Assembly (NCBI GenBank): GCA_003105285.1
Contig: PQAN01000015.1
Coordinates: 1 to 5,380 of the forward strand
Direction: 5' to 3'
From: Methylocystaceae bacterium
GTDB lineage: Bacteria > Pseudomonadota > Alphaproteobacteria > Rhizobiales > Beijerinckiaceae
Length of the DNA: 5,380 nucleotides
Positions within the stretch are counted from its first letter, which is position 1. Each line of letters begins with the position of its first letter. Under the pieces are notes generated by a model. That model ran no database searches. It was not told where the DNA came from and was given only the letters and a program-made list of their open reading frames with translations. Shown here in pieces: positions 5,186 to 5,380 of this stretch. Made by a program: the position numbers and the translations under genes.

Positions 5186-5380
5186 ATGCTTACCGAGAAG
5201 GAAGTCGCCGCAGAAGTTTCGTCAACGAATACCGATCCAATTTTCATTGCTATCGAGATGAGCCGATCGAAATGGCTGGTTGGAACGCACCTGCCAGCTT
5301 CAGCGAAGATCGGTATTCACGCGATGGATTGGGGTGATACGGCGGCGTTATTCGCGCTCATCGACCGGCTCAAGCAGCGC
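5186..5380 (+). CDS. IS110-family transposase (DEDD recombinase), N-terminal 65 codons
   Basis: The reading frame opens at ATG 5186 after AGGAGG and is still open at the right edge (65 codons). After a short polar leader, IFIAIEMSRSKWLVGTHLP (19-37) matches the first strand of the RuvC-like DEDD domain of IS110 enzymes. In a group I associate with rhizobia this strand reads IAIELS..W instead of the usual IDVSK. E24 would be the first catalytic acidic residue. The following WGDTAALFALIDRLKQR (49-65) matches that group's GGD..-LL-LI-- helix. IS110 enzymes cut and rejoin DNA using this domain plus a C-terminal serine, without terminal inverted repeats of the usual kind. The remaining acidic residues and the Tnp_20 serine domain are outside the window. 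Whether the gene is intact cannot be told. Family call is from recognised sequence pattern. Confidence 0.82.
   Translation, partial: MLTEKEVAAEVSSTNTDPIFIAIEMSRSKWLVGTHLPASAKIGIHAMDWGDTAALFALIDRLKQR

Larger units (their letters stand above)
5019..5380 (+). mobile_element. Left part of an IS110-family insertion sequence (ends not resolved)
   Basis: The transposase gene and its structured leader mark the element. The true left end lies somewhere in 4934-5031, where composition changes from the GC-rich operon to an AT-richer patch. IS110 members leave no reliable terminal inverted repeats or target duplications, so the boundary needs comparison with other copies. The coordinates given start at the predicted leader start. 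Confidence 0.55.

Overview
The window looks like part of a high-GC alphaproteobacterial genome, probably a rhizobium-like or related soil or plant-associated organism. The reasons are the strong G/C bias at third codon positions, overlapping GTG-started genes, and an IS110 transposase of a type I associate with rhizobial genomes. The organism call is inference. The content is accessory: an anti-phage block, a toxin-antitoxin-like block and an insertion sequence, with no housekeeping gene.

Left block (about 1-2134, all on the minus strand, visibly lower in GC than the rest). A small ribbon-helix-helix (CopG/Arc-type) regulator gene (1860-2108) overlaps the start of a druA gene (698-1900; DUF4338, the signature protein of type I Druantia anti-phage systems). 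druA is followed after 33 bases by an open reading frame (1-664) that runs off the left edge and occupies the place where druB would be expected. A 19-bp near-perfect palindrome (2116-2134) sits just upstream of the regulator start and is a good operator candidate. The large DUF1998 helicase DruE that defines a full Druantia system would lie further left, outside the window.

Middle block (2135-4957, plus strand). A 131-bp divergent intergenic region separates the Druantia-like operon from a tightly overlapped three-gene operon: a hipB-like HTH antitoxin/repressor (2240-2575), a hipA-like serine/threonine kinase toxin (2568-3815), and an unrecognised 373-residue protein (3812-4933) joined to hipA by a GTGA overlap. 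The third protein carries a PD...ExK signature that suggests a PD-(D/E)XK nuclease fold. A hipBA operon with a nuclease-like third gene is not a standard arrangement that I know of.

Right block (4958-5380). A non-coding stretch of about 230 bases is packed with perfect GC-rich inverted repeats (5031-5050, 5051-5071, 5083-5100, 5102-5133, 5148-5169), then a strong Shine-Dalgarno and the first 65 codons of an IS110-family DEDD transposase/recombinase that runs off the right edge. IS110 elements of the IS621 type encode a bridge RNA in this position, so the structured leader is a candidate bridge RNA. The junction between the hip operon and the IS left end lies somewhere in 4934-5031 and cannot be fixed from this window alone.

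Taken together, this is a defence/addiction island: a Druantia-like system with its own small repressor, back to back with a HipBA-type kinase module carrying an extra putative nuclease, flanked by a mobile element that may have helped move or interrupt the cluster.
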